A stretch of 64,000 nucleotides of DNA from Micromonospora fulviviridis (GTDB lineage: Bacteria > Actinomycetota > Actinomycetes > Mycobacteriales > Micromonosporaceae). The notes under the pieces are model-generated. The model saw only the letters and a program-made list of their open reading frames with translations, was not told the origin of the DNA and ran no database searches. Positions 1-8,366 of the stretch are shown here, piece by piece. The translations under genes and the position numbers were made by a program. Numbering within the stretch: the stretch's first letter is position 1; every line of letters begins with the position of its first letter. The stretch is from the NCBI RefSeq assembly GCF_014648395.1, contig NZ_BMRA01000014.1, positions 62,001 to 126,000 on the forward strand. The letters are read 5' to 3'.

Positions 1-350
1 TCGGCGTCCAGGTGGTCCCCTCCGCCGGTGTCGAGGCGCCAGGCGTCGTCCCAGTCGAGGGCGATGCGATTGCGGCGCTGCACGACCGGATCCTGGAGCA
101 GCTTGGCTGTCAGGCCCGGGTCGTTGTCATGCAGTCGGTCCAGCAGCTCGGGTCGTATGGAGCGGACAGTCGTGCGCTCCAGGAGCGTGAGCTTCGCCGT
201 GTCCCCGCACCCGGTACAGAGCGCGAGGAGCCAGGCGTCGAGGAGCTTGTGGTTGGCGTTGACGCGGAATTTGCCGCTCGCCCGGAAGCGGTCGGACGCG
301 CATGCGTGGCAACGGCGGATGACGAGCGGTAGGCAGGTGGGCATGACCAC
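1..350 (-). CDS. DUF1062-family protein (partial, C-terminus outside window)
   Basis: The minus-strand frame reads MPTCLPLVIRRCHACASDRF, then a GKFRVNANHKLLDAWLLALCTGCGD-type stretch, and runs off the left edge at residue ~115. Paired CxxC motifs (CHAC, CTGC) suggest a small zinc ribbon. The blend of these Cys pairs with the RVNANHKLLDAWL block is what I recall of DUF1062, a small uncharacterised family. Start is uncertain: GTG at 350 or ATG at 344, with an in-frame stop at 381-383. The residues NW just before the GTG look family-like, so initiation could be at a rarer codon slightly upstream. No function is assigned. Confidence 0.6.
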   Translation of the reverse strand, partial: MVMPTCLPLVIRRCHACASDRFRASGKFRVNANHKLLDAWLLALCTGCGDTAKLTLLERTTVRSIRPELLDRLHDNDPGLTAKLLQDPVVQRRNRIALDWDDAWRLDTGGGDHLDA

Positions 351-581
351 CCAATTGGTGAGCGCAGAAATACACCGATTTCAGTGAGAAGTCCGCAGCA
401 AAAGGAAGCGCGGCGCAACTGCGCGACGCGCGACGAATCAGCGCTCGGGAGGTCTCACAGGGTGTACAACGGCACATCCTCTGCCTGGACGATCTGGCCC
501 GGCAGCACGGTAACGGCGCACCACGGCGCCGCTCCACCGGTTTTCCGGCGCCTCTGCCGCGAGGCTGCGTCCAAAAAGGAC

Positions 582-1460
582 CTAGGGTCGGCCGCCGGAC
601 GGCCGCTCAAGACCGAGCCGGTCGGCCAGCTCGCCCACCATCGCCGCCAGCGCCGGGGGAGCCGGCCGCCGGGTGACCAGGAAGAGGGTGAAGCGGCCCG
701 GCACCGGCGCCGTCGAGACCTCCTCGTCCGGGCCGGCGTAGACGCGCGCGAGCCCGCGGGGCAGGATGACCGGGCAGCGCAGCAGCCGGCCCATGCGTAC
801 CGCGGTCTCGGCCGTGGCCACCCGCTTCGGGCGGCCGCCGAGTTCGGAGAGCCGCCGGTGGAGGGCTTCGGCGGACACGTCGTAGGTGTGTGTGACGACG
901 TCGAGGCCGGCGAAGGGTCGGCGTCCGCCACCGAGTCGTACCCCGGGCGGGGTGAGCACGGCCAGTTGGTCGCTGGCGACCGGCGCCGCGGTCACCGTGG
1001 CCGGCAGCCGCATCTGGTTGGCGATCGTGACGAAGGCGGCGTCCAACGAGCCCTCGCCCACCCACTCGACCAGGCGGTCACCGTGGTCGAGGACCTGGTG
1101 CACGGTGGCGTCCCGGAGCAGCTCCACCAGCGCGGGGAACAGCCACGCGGCCAGGCTCGCGAACGTCCCCACGCTGAGGACCCGGCCGCGCGCGGCCGCC
1201 CGGGTCCGGTCGAAGATGCCCTCCAGGTGATCCAGCACGTGGGCCGCCTCGGCGGCCAGCGCCCGGCCGGCGGGGGTGGGGCGTGCGCCGGTGGTGTCGC
1301 GGTCGAACAGCCGCTCGCCGATCCGCCGCTCCAGCGCCGCCAGCCGGTTGCTGGCGGCGGGCTGGCTGATCCGCAGCTCCCGGCCGGCCGCGCCGAGCGA
1401 GCCGTGCCGGAGCAGCGCCTCGACGAGGCGCAGATCCTCGACCGAGGGTAGGGAGCTCAT
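582..1460 (-). CDS. LysR-family transcriptional regulator
   Basis: A 292-aa protein with an N-terminal winged HTH (about residues 5-62; DLRLVEALLRHGSLGAAGRELRISQPAAS core, then a linker helix) and a LysR substrate-binding domain (about 88-285). Length fits the family. The ATG at 1460 puts the HTH right at the N-terminus; an in-frame GTG at 1466 is the alternative. It is divergent from the MFS exporter gene starting at 1533, with ~72 bp between, the classical arrangement in which a LysR protein controls its neighbour. The effector is unknown. That it regulates the transporter is inferred from position only. Confidence 0.88.
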   Translation of the reverse strand: MSSLPSVEDLRLVEALLRHGSLGAAGRELRISQPAASNRLAALERRIGERLFDRDTTGARPTPAGRALAAEAAHVLDHLEGIFDRTRAAARGRVLSVGTFASLAAWLFPALVELLRDATVHQVLDHGDRLVEWVGEGSLDAAFVTIANQMRLPATVTAAPVASDQLAVLTPPGVRLGGGRRPFAGLDVVTHTYDVSAEALHRRLSELGGRPKRVATAETAVRMGRLLRCPVILPRGLARVYAGPDEEVSTAPVPGRFTLFLVTRRPAPPALAAMVGELADRLGLERPSGGRP

Positions 1461-1532
1461 AGGCACAGATTATGAGCCGGGCCGGTGATCCGCCGGCTAC
1501 CCGGGGGCCCGGCCCGGCCACATGATCGGTCC

Positions 1533-2768
1533 ATGACCGTTCGCCGGGACCTCGCCGCCATGCTGACCACCACCTTCGTGACCTGGCTCGGGCAGCGCAC
1601 CACCGCCGTCGCGCTGCCCCTGGTCGCGCTCGCCGAGACCGGGTCGGCCTGGACCACCGGGCTGGTCGGCGGCGCGGTCGGGCTGCCCATGCTCACCTCC
1701 GCCTGGTGGGCCCGCGGCCTGCGGCAGCGGCTCACCACCGGTCGGGCCCTCGCCGGGGTGCTCGCGATCCAGGTGCTCGGCCTGCTCGTCATCCCGGTCG
1801 GGGCGGCGGTCGGCACCGTCGGCCCCCTCCACCTGACCGCCACCGGGCTGGTCACCGGCGCCGCCACCACCCTCAGCGGACCCGGACAGCGGGCCCTGCT
1901 GGCCGACCTCTGCGACGGCGTCGGCACCGGTCTCGCCGCCCGGATGCTGGCCTGGCAGGACTTTGCCCACCGCAGCACCATGGTCCTGGCGCCGCCGCTG
2001 GCCGGCTGGGCGGTCACCGTCGGTGGACCGTTCCGGCTGCTCTGGGCGGAGGCGGCCGGTGTCGCACTCGGGGCCGCCCTGCTGCTGACCGTACGCGGCA
2101 CCGCCGCGCCCCGGACCGGCGAGCGTGTCGCCGGCGCTCCCGCGCTCCGGCACGTGCTGGCCCGGCACCCCGACGTACGCCGCGCGGTGACCATGGCCGG
2201 CGTCGGCGGCCTCACCTGGTTCGCCTTCACCCTCGGGCTGGCCATCCTCGGCGCCGAGACGGGCCGGCCCGGGCTGCTCGTCTCGGCCGGCATGACCGGC
2301 TACGGCGCCGGCTCGCTCGGCGGCGCGCTGCTCGCGCCGGTGCTCGTACCCCGGCTGCCGCCGCTGGCCACCATGGCGACCGGTTGGATCCTCCTGGGCG
2401 CCACCTTCGCCGCGCTGCCCGCCGTCACCTCGTCGCTCCTGCTGATCGCGTTCCTGGCCGCGGTCGGTGGCTTCGCCATGCCGCTCGGCATCGCCGCCCT
2501 CAACCGGCTGATCACCACCCGCACCGAGGGCGCGGAACGGCGGGCGGCCTTCGCCGCGGAGAGCCTCGTGCACGACGGCGCCGTCTCGATCGGCCTGCTC
2601 GCCGGCGGTGCGGTCATCGGCCTGGCCGGTGCGGGTCCGACGCTGGTCGTCGCGGGCGCCGCCCAGATCGCCGTCGGGCTCCTCGCCGGCCCCTGGCTGC
2701 TCCCGCTTCCGACTCAGGTCCCGGCTCGGACCGTCGACCGGCCGGTCCCGGAGCCGGTGGCCCGGTGA
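1533..2768 (+). CDS. MFS transporter
   Basis: A 411-aa integral membrane protein with about 12 hydrophobic segments (first near residues 9-30, starting LAAMLTTTFVTWLGQRTTAV). N- and C-terminal halves are separated by a short hydrophilic loop near residue 200, as in major facilitator permeases of the drug-efflux type. ATG 1533 is chosen because upstream in-frame codons give a Pro/Arg-rich non-membrane stretch. Divergent from the LysR regulator, so it is probably its target. No substrate can be read from the sequence; drug or metabolite export is an inference from family. Confidence 0.85.
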   Translation: MTVRRDLAAMLTTTFVTWLGQRTTAVALPLVALAETGSAWTTGLVGGAVGLPMLTSAWWARGLRQRLTTGRALAGVLAIQVLGLLVIPVGAAVGTVGPLHLTATGLVTGAATTLSGPGQRALLADLCDGVGTGLAARMLAWQDFAHRSTMVLAPPLAGWAVTVGGPFRLLWAEAAGVALGAALLLTVRGTAAPRTGERVAGAPALRHVLARHPDVRRAVTMAGVGGLTWFAFTLGLAILGAETGRPGLLVSAGMTGYGAGSLGGALLAPVLVPRLPPLATMATGWILLGATFAALPAVTSSLLLIAFLAAVGGFAMPLGIAALNRLITTRTEGAERRAAFAAESLVHDGAVSIGLLAGGAVIGLAGAGPTLVVAGAAQIAVGLLAGPWLLPLPTQVPARTVDRPVPEPVAR

Positions 2769-2828
2769 CCGGCCGGGCCCGCGGCGGGGCCCATGGTCAG
2801 GCGTCGTGGGTCGGGCCGGGCGGGACCG

Positions 2829-4232
2829 TCAGGCGTCGGGGAGCCGGTTCGTGGTGGCCAGGCGCCGGTACCAGTGGGCGCTGTCCTTCCAGGTGCGCGC
2901 CTGGGTGTCGTAGTCGACCCGGATGATCCCGAACCGGCGGTCGTAGCCGTACGCCCACTCGAAGTTGTCCAGCAGCGACCAGACGAAGTAGCCGCGGACG
3001 TCGGCGCCCGCCGCGATCGCGTCGGCCACCGCGCCGACGTGCCGGCGCAGGTAGTCCACCCGCCGGTCGTCGTGCACCGCGCCGTCGGGGGACACCACGT
3101 CCTCGAACGCGGCGCCGTTCTCCGTGATCATCAGCGGCTGGCCGGGGTGCTCCCGGTGCAGGCGCAGCAGCAGTTCGATCATCCCGCCCGGGTCGATGTT
3201 CCAGCCCATCGCGGTGTGCGGACCGGGCTGGGGCAGGAAGTCGACGTCGCCGGCGCCCACCCACGGGGTGTGGGCCGAGGCACCGTGCCCGTCCGCGTCG
3301 GACCGGGGCGACGCCCCGTCCCAGGCCCGGACCAGGGTGCTGGAGTAGTAGTTGACGCCCAGCACGTCCAGCGGCACGGCGGCGGTCCGCTCGTCGCCGT
3401 CGCGTACGAAGGACCAGTCGGTCACCCCGGCGGTGTCGGCCAGCAGGTCGGCCGGGTACGCCCCGTCGAGCATCGGGCCGAGGAACGCCCGGTTGGCCAG
3501 CGCGTCGATCCGGCGTACCGCGTCGTGGTCGGCAGGCGAGTCCGAGGCCGGCCGGATCACGTGCAGGTTCAGCGTGACCGAGAGTTGGGCGGCCGGTGCC
3601 AGCTCGCGGACCAGCCGCCCGGCCAGGCCGTGCGCCAGGTTCAGGTGGTGCACGGCGGCCAGCGCCGCGGCCGGCTCGGTCCGCCCGGGGGCGTGCACGC
3701 CGGAGGCGTATCCGAGGTAGGCCGAGCACCACGGCTCGTTGAGCGTGGTCCAGGTGTGCACCCGGTCGCCGAGGGCACCGACGATGCCGGCGGCGTAGTC
3801 GGCGAACCGGGAGGCGGTGTCCCGGGCCGGCCAGCCGCCGGCGTCCTCCACCTCCTGCGGCAGGTCCCAGTGGTACATCGTGGCGACCGGCTGGATGCCC
3901 AGGTCGAGCAGGCGGTCCACCAGCCGGGAGTAGAAGTCCACCCCGGCCGGGTTGAGCCGGCCGGCGCCGCCGGGCTGCACCCGGGGCCAGGAGATCGAGA
4001 ACCGGTACGCCCCGACCCCCAGCTCCGCCAGGTGGCCCAGGTCATCGGCCCACCGGTGGTAGTGGTCGGCCGCCACGTCCCCGGTGTCCCCGTTGAGCGT
4101 CAGCCCCGGCGTGTGGCTGTAGGTGTCCCAGATGGACGGTCCCCGCCCGTCCTCCCGCGCCGCCCCCTCGATCTGGTAGGCGGCCGTGGCCGTACCCCAG
4201 ACGAAGCCCTCGGGAAACTCGACCGTGCTCAT
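2829..4232 (-). CDS. GH1 beta-glucosidase (cytoplasmic)
   Basis: A 467-aa GH1 retaining beta-glycosidase without signal peptide. The N-terminal FPEGFVWGTATAAYQIEGA motif is typical. The acid/base Glu is in TLNEPW (E166) and the nucleophile Glu in ITENG (E371). It hydrolyses beta-D-glucosides or related disaccharides in the cytoplasm. It is the last gene of the minus-strand sugar operon. Its ATG overlaps the GH31 stop as ATGA, implying translational coupling. With the upstream alpha-xylosidase it could finish degradation of imported xyloglucan-type oligosaccharides: alpha-xylose removed first, then beta-glucosidic cleavage. Substrate is inferred from context. Confidence 0.93.
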   Translation of the reverse strand: MSTVEFPEGFVWGTATAAYQIEGAAREDGRGPSIWDTYSHTPGLTLNGDTGDVAADHYHRWADDLGHLAELGVGAYRFSISWPRVQPGGAGRLNPAGVDFYSRLVDRLLDLGIQPVATMYHWDLPQEVEDAGGWPARDTASRFADYAAGIVGALGDRVHTWTTLNEPWCSAYLGYASGVHAPGRTEPAAALAAVHHLNLAHGLAGRLVRELAPAAQLSVTLNLHVIRPASDSPADHDAVRRIDALANRAFLGPMLDGAYPADLLADTAGVTDWSFVRDGDERTAAVPLDVLGVNYYSSTLVRAWDGASPRSDADGHGASAHTPWVGAGDVDFLPQPGPHTAMGWNIDPGGMIELLLRLHREHPGQPLMITENGAAFEDVVSPDGAVHDDRRVDYLRRHVGAVADAIAAGADVRGYFVWSLLDNFEWAYGYDRRFGIIRVDYDTQARTWKDSAHWYRRLATTNRLPDA

Positions 4233-6451
4233 CCCGTCACCTCCACCACGTACCCCGACGAAGTCCCCGACACCAGCTCGGCGCCGGCCGTACCGTCCTG
4301 GTAGCGCATCTCGAACTCGGCGCCCGGCCCGCCGTCGGGGGCCGGCACCCGGACCCGGGTCCGCTGCCCCTCCACCGGCGCGAAGAGCCGCAGCCGCACC
4401 CCGTCGGCCCAGGCGTAGTCCGGCCGGTCGTCGCGGGCGCCGGTCGGGATCACCGCGCCGGGCCGGACGAGTACCGGCACGCTGTCCACGTCGTGCTTCT
4501 CGGTCACCCAGCCCGGGCCGGTCATCCGCTCGCCGGTGACCAGGTGGGTCCAGGTGCCCGCCGGCACGTAGTAGGTCACCAGGCCGTCCGGGCTCAGCAC
4601 CGGAGCCACCAGCAGGTCCGGGCCCAGCATGTACTGCCGGTCCAGGTACGCGGCGGTCGGATCGTCGGGGAACTCCAGCAGCATCGGCCGCATGATCGGC
4701 ACGCCCTCCCGGTGCGCCTCCTCGGCGGCCGCCGCCAGGTACGGCATGAGGCGCAGCTTGAGCCGGGTGAAGTGGCGCAGCACGTCCACCGCCTCGTCGT
4801 CGAAGAGCCACGGCACCCGGTACGAGCCGGAGCCGTGCAGGCGGGAGTGCGAGGAGAGCAGCCCGAAGGCGATCCACCGCTTGAACACCGCCGCGTCGGG
4901 CGTGCCCTCGAAGCCGCCGATGTCGTGGCTCCAGTAGCCGAAGCCCGACGCGGCCAGCGACAGCCCGCCGCGCAGCGACTCGGCCATCGCCGCGAAGGTG
5001 GACTCGCAGTCGCCGCCCCAGTGCACCGGGAACTGCTGGCCGCCGGCGGTGGCCGACCGGGCGAAGAGGACCGCCTCGCCCTCGCCGCGTTCGGCTTCCA
5101 GCAGCTCGAACACCGTCCGGTTGTAGAGGTAGGAGTAGTAGTTGTGCATCCGCTGCGGGTCGGCGCCGTCGTGCCACACCACGTCGGTCGGGATCCGCTC
5201 GCCGAAGTCGGTCTTGAAGCAGTCGACGCCCATGTCGAGCAGGACCTTGAGCTTGCCGGCGTACCAGGCGGCCGCGTCCGGGTTGGTGAAGTCGACCAGC
5301 GCCATGCCGGCCTGCCACATGTCCCACTGCCAGACCGAGCCGTCCGGCCGGCGTACCAGGTAGCCGGCCTGCCGGCCCTCCTCGAACAGGTACGACCGCT
5401 GGGCGATGTACGGGTTGATCCAGACGCAGACCTTCAGGCCGCGCTCGTGCAGCCGGCGCAGCATGCCCTCGGGGTCGGGGAAGGTCGCCGGGTCCCAGAC
5501 GAAGTCGACCCAGTGGAACTGCCGCATCCAGAAGCAGTCGAAGTGGAACACCGACAGCGGCACGTCCCGCTCGGCCATCCCGTCGATGAACTCGTTCACC
5601 GTCTTCTCGTCGTACGAGGTGGTGAACGAGGTGGACAGCCAGAGCCCGTACGACCAGGCGGGCACCCGGGCCGGCCGGCCGGTCAGCGCGGTGTACCGGC
5701 GCAGCACGTCCTTCGGGGTGGGACCGTCGATCACGTGGTAGGTGAGTGACTGCCCCGCCACGCTGAACTGGGCCTGCGACACCACCTCCGAGCCGATCTC
5801 GAAGGAGACGTGCTCGGGGTGGTCGACGAAGACGCCGTACCCGGCGCTGCTCAGGTAGAACGGCACGTTCTTGTACGCCTGCTCGCTGGCGGTGCCGCCG
5901 TCGGCGTTCCAGATGTCGACGGTCTGGCCGTTCTTCACGTACGCCCCGAACCGCTCGCCGAGGCCGTGGATCGTCTCGCCGACGCCGAGCGCGAGCCGCT
6001 CGTGCACGTACGTGCCGCCGTCGGCGTCGGTGACGACGCCGACGCTGCGCTCGGTGGAGGAGGTGACCAGCCGGTCGCCGCGGAGGAAGTCGACCCGCCA
6101 CGGGCCGGTCAGGGCGACCCGGACGGTCAGCTCGCCGGTGGTGAGGAGGGCGTGCAGCCCGGTGATGTCGACGTGCACCGGGTGGTCGGCGGAGTCGGCG
6201 AGGGCGAAGCGGGGCTGCCGGGGCAGCCCGCCGGTGTGGTGGCCGATGGTCACCCCGACCACCCCGGGCGCGGCGGAGAAGAACCGGACGGTGACCACCG
6301 GCCGGTTGAGGGTGTCGCCGCGCCCGGTGATCCGGCCGGTCGGGGCGAACACCGTGAACCCGCGCTCGTCCGGCTCCACCGACTCGACCGTGCCGGGGCG
6401 CAGCACGCGGACCCCGGGGCGCAGTTGCCAGTACCCGTCGGTGAACTTCAC
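4229..6451 (-). CDS. yicI: GH31 alpha-xylosidase (YicI-like)
   Basis: A 740-aa GH31 enzyme with N-terminal beta-sandwich, catalytic barrel from about residue 260, and C-terminal beta domains. The catalytic nucleophile is D415 in KTDFGE and the acid/base is D481 in HWGGD. These positions nearly coincide with D416 and D482 of E. coli YicI. The Cys-Phe pair in HFDCFW (C306, F307) matches the residues linked to xyloside preference in YicI. The reaction is release of alpha-xylose from xylosyl-glucose units such as isoprimeverose. It starts at GTG 6451, overlapping the upstream permease stop (GTGA). There is no signal peptide, so it acts on imported sugars. Confidence 0.92.
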   Translation of the reverse strand: MKFTDGYWQLRPGVRVLRPGTVESVEPDERGFTVFAPTGRITGRGDTLNRPVVTVRFFSAAPGVVGVTIGHHTGGLPRQPRFALADSADHPVHVDITGLHALLTTGELTVRVALTGPWRVDFLRGDRLVTSSTERSVGVVTDADGGTYVHERLALGVGETIHGLGERFGAYVKNGQTVDIWNADGGTASEQAYKNVPFYLSSAGYGVFVDHPEHVSFEIGSEVVSQAQFSVAGQSLTYHVIDGPTPKDVLRRYTALTGRPARVPAWSYGLWLSTSFTTSYDEKTVNEFIDGMAERDVPLSVFHFDCFWMRQFHWVDFVWDPATFPDPEGMLRRLHERGLKVCVWINPYIAQRSYLFEEGRQAGYLVRRPDGSVWQWDMWQAGMALVDFTNPDAAAWYAGKLKVLLDMGVDCFKTDFGERIPTDVVWHDGADPQRMHNYYSYLYNRTVFELLEAERGEGEAVLFARSATAGGQQFPVHWGGDCESTFAAMAESLRGGLSLAASGFGYWSHDIGGFEGTPDAAVFKRWIAFGLLSSHSRLHGSGSYRVPWLFDDEAVDVLRHFTRLKLRLMPYLAAAAEEAHREGVPIMRPMLLEFPDDPTAAYLDRQYMLGPDLLVAPVLSPDGLVTYYVPAGTWTHLVTGERMTGPGWVTEKHDVDSVPVLVRPGAVIPTGARDDRPDYAWADGVRLRLFAPVEGQRTRVRVPAPDGGPGAEFEMRYQDGTAGAELVSGTSSGYVVEVTG

Positions 6452-7326
6452 TTCTCGGCTCCTGCCGTGATGCCGCGCGCCAGGGTGCGCTGGAAGATGA
6501 GGAAGAACAGGATCGCCGGGACCAGGCTGAGCAGTGACCCGGCGTTGGTGGTGGGGGCGTCCATGAGCCGGTCGCCCTGCAACGAGGCGAGCGCGACGGG
6601 GACGGTCTGGGTCTGGTTGTCGATGAGCATGACCAGCGGGATGAGGAACTCGTTCCAGGTCCAGATGAAGAAGAAGACCAGCAGCACGGCGAGGGTGGGT
6701 CGCAGGTTCGGCAGCACCACCCGCCACAGGGTCCGCCACTTGCCGGCGCCGTCCAGGGCCGCCGCCTCCAGCAGTTGGCGCGGGAAGGTGCTCAGCACCG
6801 AGGCCAGCAGGTAGGTGCCGAACGCGCTCTGGATCACCGTGAAGATGATGATCACCGCGAGCCGGGTGTTGTAGAGCCCGGCCTCCTTGGCGAAGTGGTA
6901 GAGCGGGTAGATCAGGGCCTCCTGCGGCAGCATGTTGGCCAGCAGGAACAGGCCGATGATCCAGAGCCGGCCGCGGACCCGGCCGATGCCCAGCGCGTAC
7001 GCGTTCAGCAGCGAGACCAGCACGCCGGCCACGGCGACCGAGCCGGAGATGAGGATCGAGTTCCACAGCTTCACCGGGAAGTCGACCTGCTCCCAGTAGG
7101 TCCGCAGCCCCTTCGTGTAGAACTCCGACGGCCAGCTCAGCGGGCCGTTCGTCGAGTAGTCGCCGGGCGACTTGAAGGCGTTGAGCAGCATGAACGCGAA
7201 CGGCACCAGCATGACCAGCGCCGCCACCGTGACCAGGGCGAGCACCACCCAGCGGCCCGCGCCGCGGTGGTGCCGGTCCCGGACCCGGCGGGCCCGGCCG
7301 GTGGCCGGGGTGATCGTGACGGCCAT
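6448..7326 (-). CDS. Sugar ABC transporter permease, MalG-type
   Basis: A 292-aa inner-membrane permease with six predicted spans. The EAA loop reads EAAALDGAGKWRTLWRVVLP (EAA...G...LP), the contact site for the ATPase. It follows permease 1 with a one-base TGATG overlap and overlaps the GH31 start by four bases. Together with the SBP it forms a CUT1-type oligosaccharide importer. No ATPase gene lies in this operon; such systems in actinomycetes are often energised by a shared MsiK/SugC-type ATPase, and one is encoded at 31770-32978 in this window. That sharing is inference. Confidence 0.92.
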   Translation of the reverse strand: MAVTITPATGRARRVRDRHHRGAGRWVVLALVTVAALVMLVPFAFMLLNAFKSPGDYSTNGPLSWPSEFYTKGLRTYWEQVDFPVKLWNSILISGSVAVAGVLVSLLNAYALGIGRVRGRLWIIGLFLLANMLPQEALIYPLYHFAKEAGLYNTRLAVIIIFTVIQSAFGTYLLASVLSTFPRQLLEAAALDGAGKWRTLWRVVLPNLRPTLAVLLVFFFIWTWNEFLIPLVMLIDNQTQTVPVALASLQGDRLMDAPTTNAGSLLSLVPAILFFLIFQRTLARGITAGAEK

Positions 7327-8300
7327 CAGAGCCCTCCGTCCCGTCGCTCGGCCCGGTTCTGCGCCCGGATGAAGAGCACGCTCACCACCACGATGATCAG
7401 CGTGAGCACCATGGAGATCGCCGAGCCGTAGCCGACGTGCAGCTTCTTGAAGAAGGTGTAGTAGGCGAAGTAGGACGGGACGTTTGTGGCGTTCTCCGGC
7501 CCGCCCCGGGTGAGCGCGTAGATCGGCCCGAACACCTTCATGGCCGCGATGGTGCAGGTCAGCCCGACCACGAACGTCTCGGGCCGGATCTGCGGCAGGG
7601 TGATGGCCCGGAAGCGGCGGAACCAGCCGGCCCCGTCCAGCTCGGCGGCCTCGTAGAGCTCCGGGTCGACCCGCTCCAGCGCCGCCATGAAGACGACCAC
7701 CGGGTAGCCGATCTGCACCCAGATCATCACCGCCATCACCACGGGCAGCGCGGTGTCCGGGTCGCCGAGCCAGTCGTGCCGCAGCGCGCCGAGCCCGACC
7801 GCGTCGAGCAGTCCGTTGAACGCGCCGTCCGGCCGCAGGATCCAGCCCCAGACGATGCCGGCCACCACGACCGGCAGCACCTGCGGCAGGTAGAAGGCGG
7901 CCCGCAGCGCGGCGGCGGTGCGCGGCCGGAACCGGCGCCCGATGGCGTCGAAGAGCACCGCGGCGAGCACCAGGCCGACCAGGGTGGGCAGCACCACCAT
8001 CGCGACGATCATCGCGAGGGTGTTGCGGAACGAGGTCCAGAAGACGTCGTCGTGGAAGAGGTTCCGGTAGTTCTCCAGGCCGATCCAGGTGGGGTCGCCG
8101 ACCCCGGACCAGCGGGTGAGCGAGAGGTAGCCGGTGTAGACCAGCGGGCCGCCGATGACCAGCAGGAAGAGCACCGCGCCGGGGAGCAGGTAGAGCCAGT
8201 ACGCCCGGTCGGGGCGGGGGCGGCCCCGCCGGGCGGTCACCGCGGGCGGGGGTGGCGTGGTCGCGCGCTCGGGGGCGGCCACGGTGTCGGGCACTGCCAT
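7326..8300 (-). CDS. Sugar ABC transporter permease, MalF-type
   Basis: A 324-aa permease with a basic, Pro-rich cytoplasmic N-terminus (about 30 residues) and then six hydrophobic spans starting with AYWLYLLPGAVLFLLVIGGP. The EAA-type loop is EAAELDGAGWFRRFRAITLP. It is the partner of the MalG-type permease downstream (stop/start share one base). The ATG at 8300 sits beside a GGGAGG Shine-Dalgarno. It carries the periplasm-equivalent loop expected to dock the solute-binding lipoprotein encoded just upstream. Confidence 0.92.
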   Translation of the reverse strand: MAVPDTVAAPERATTPPPPAVTARRGRPRPDRAYWLYLLPGAVLFLLVIGGPLVYTGYLSLTRWSGVGDPTWIGLENYRNLFHDDVFWTSFRNTLAMIVAMVVLPTLVGLVLAAVLFDAIGRRFRPRTAAALRAAFYLPQVLPVVVAGIVWGWILRPDGAFNGLLDAVGLGALRHDWLGDPDTALPVVMAVMIWVQIGYPVVVFMAALERVDPELYEAAELDGAGWFRRFRAITLPQIRPETFVVGLTCTIAAMKVFGPIYALTRGGPENATNVPSYFAYYTFFKKLHVGYGSAISMVLTLIIVVVSVLFIRAQNRAERRDGGL

Positions 8301-8320
8301 GGGAGGGTCCTTCCGCGGTG

Positions 8321-8357
8321 GGGCGGCGGCGCCGGGTCGCGCCGGGCGCCGCCGCCC
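8321..8357 (-). promoter_or_regulatory. Intercistronic hairpin between SBP and permease genes
   Basis: Perfect 13-bp stem (GGGCGGCGGCGCC at 8321-8333 pairing with 8345-8357) with an 11-nt loop, in the 66-bp gap between the SBP stop and the first permease start. No T-run follows. In binding-protein ABC operons such hairpins often stabilise the SBP message or terminate part of the transcripts, giving SBP excess over permeases. That role here is inferred. Confidence 0.55.
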
Positions 8358-8366
8358 CCGCCGTCG

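Noticed and set aside
2829..6101. One continuous minus-strand frame of 1090 codons
   Set aside because: The 5' half is the +1 shadow of the GH31 gene, Arg/Pro/Ala-rich without domains. The real GH1 start is ATG 4232.
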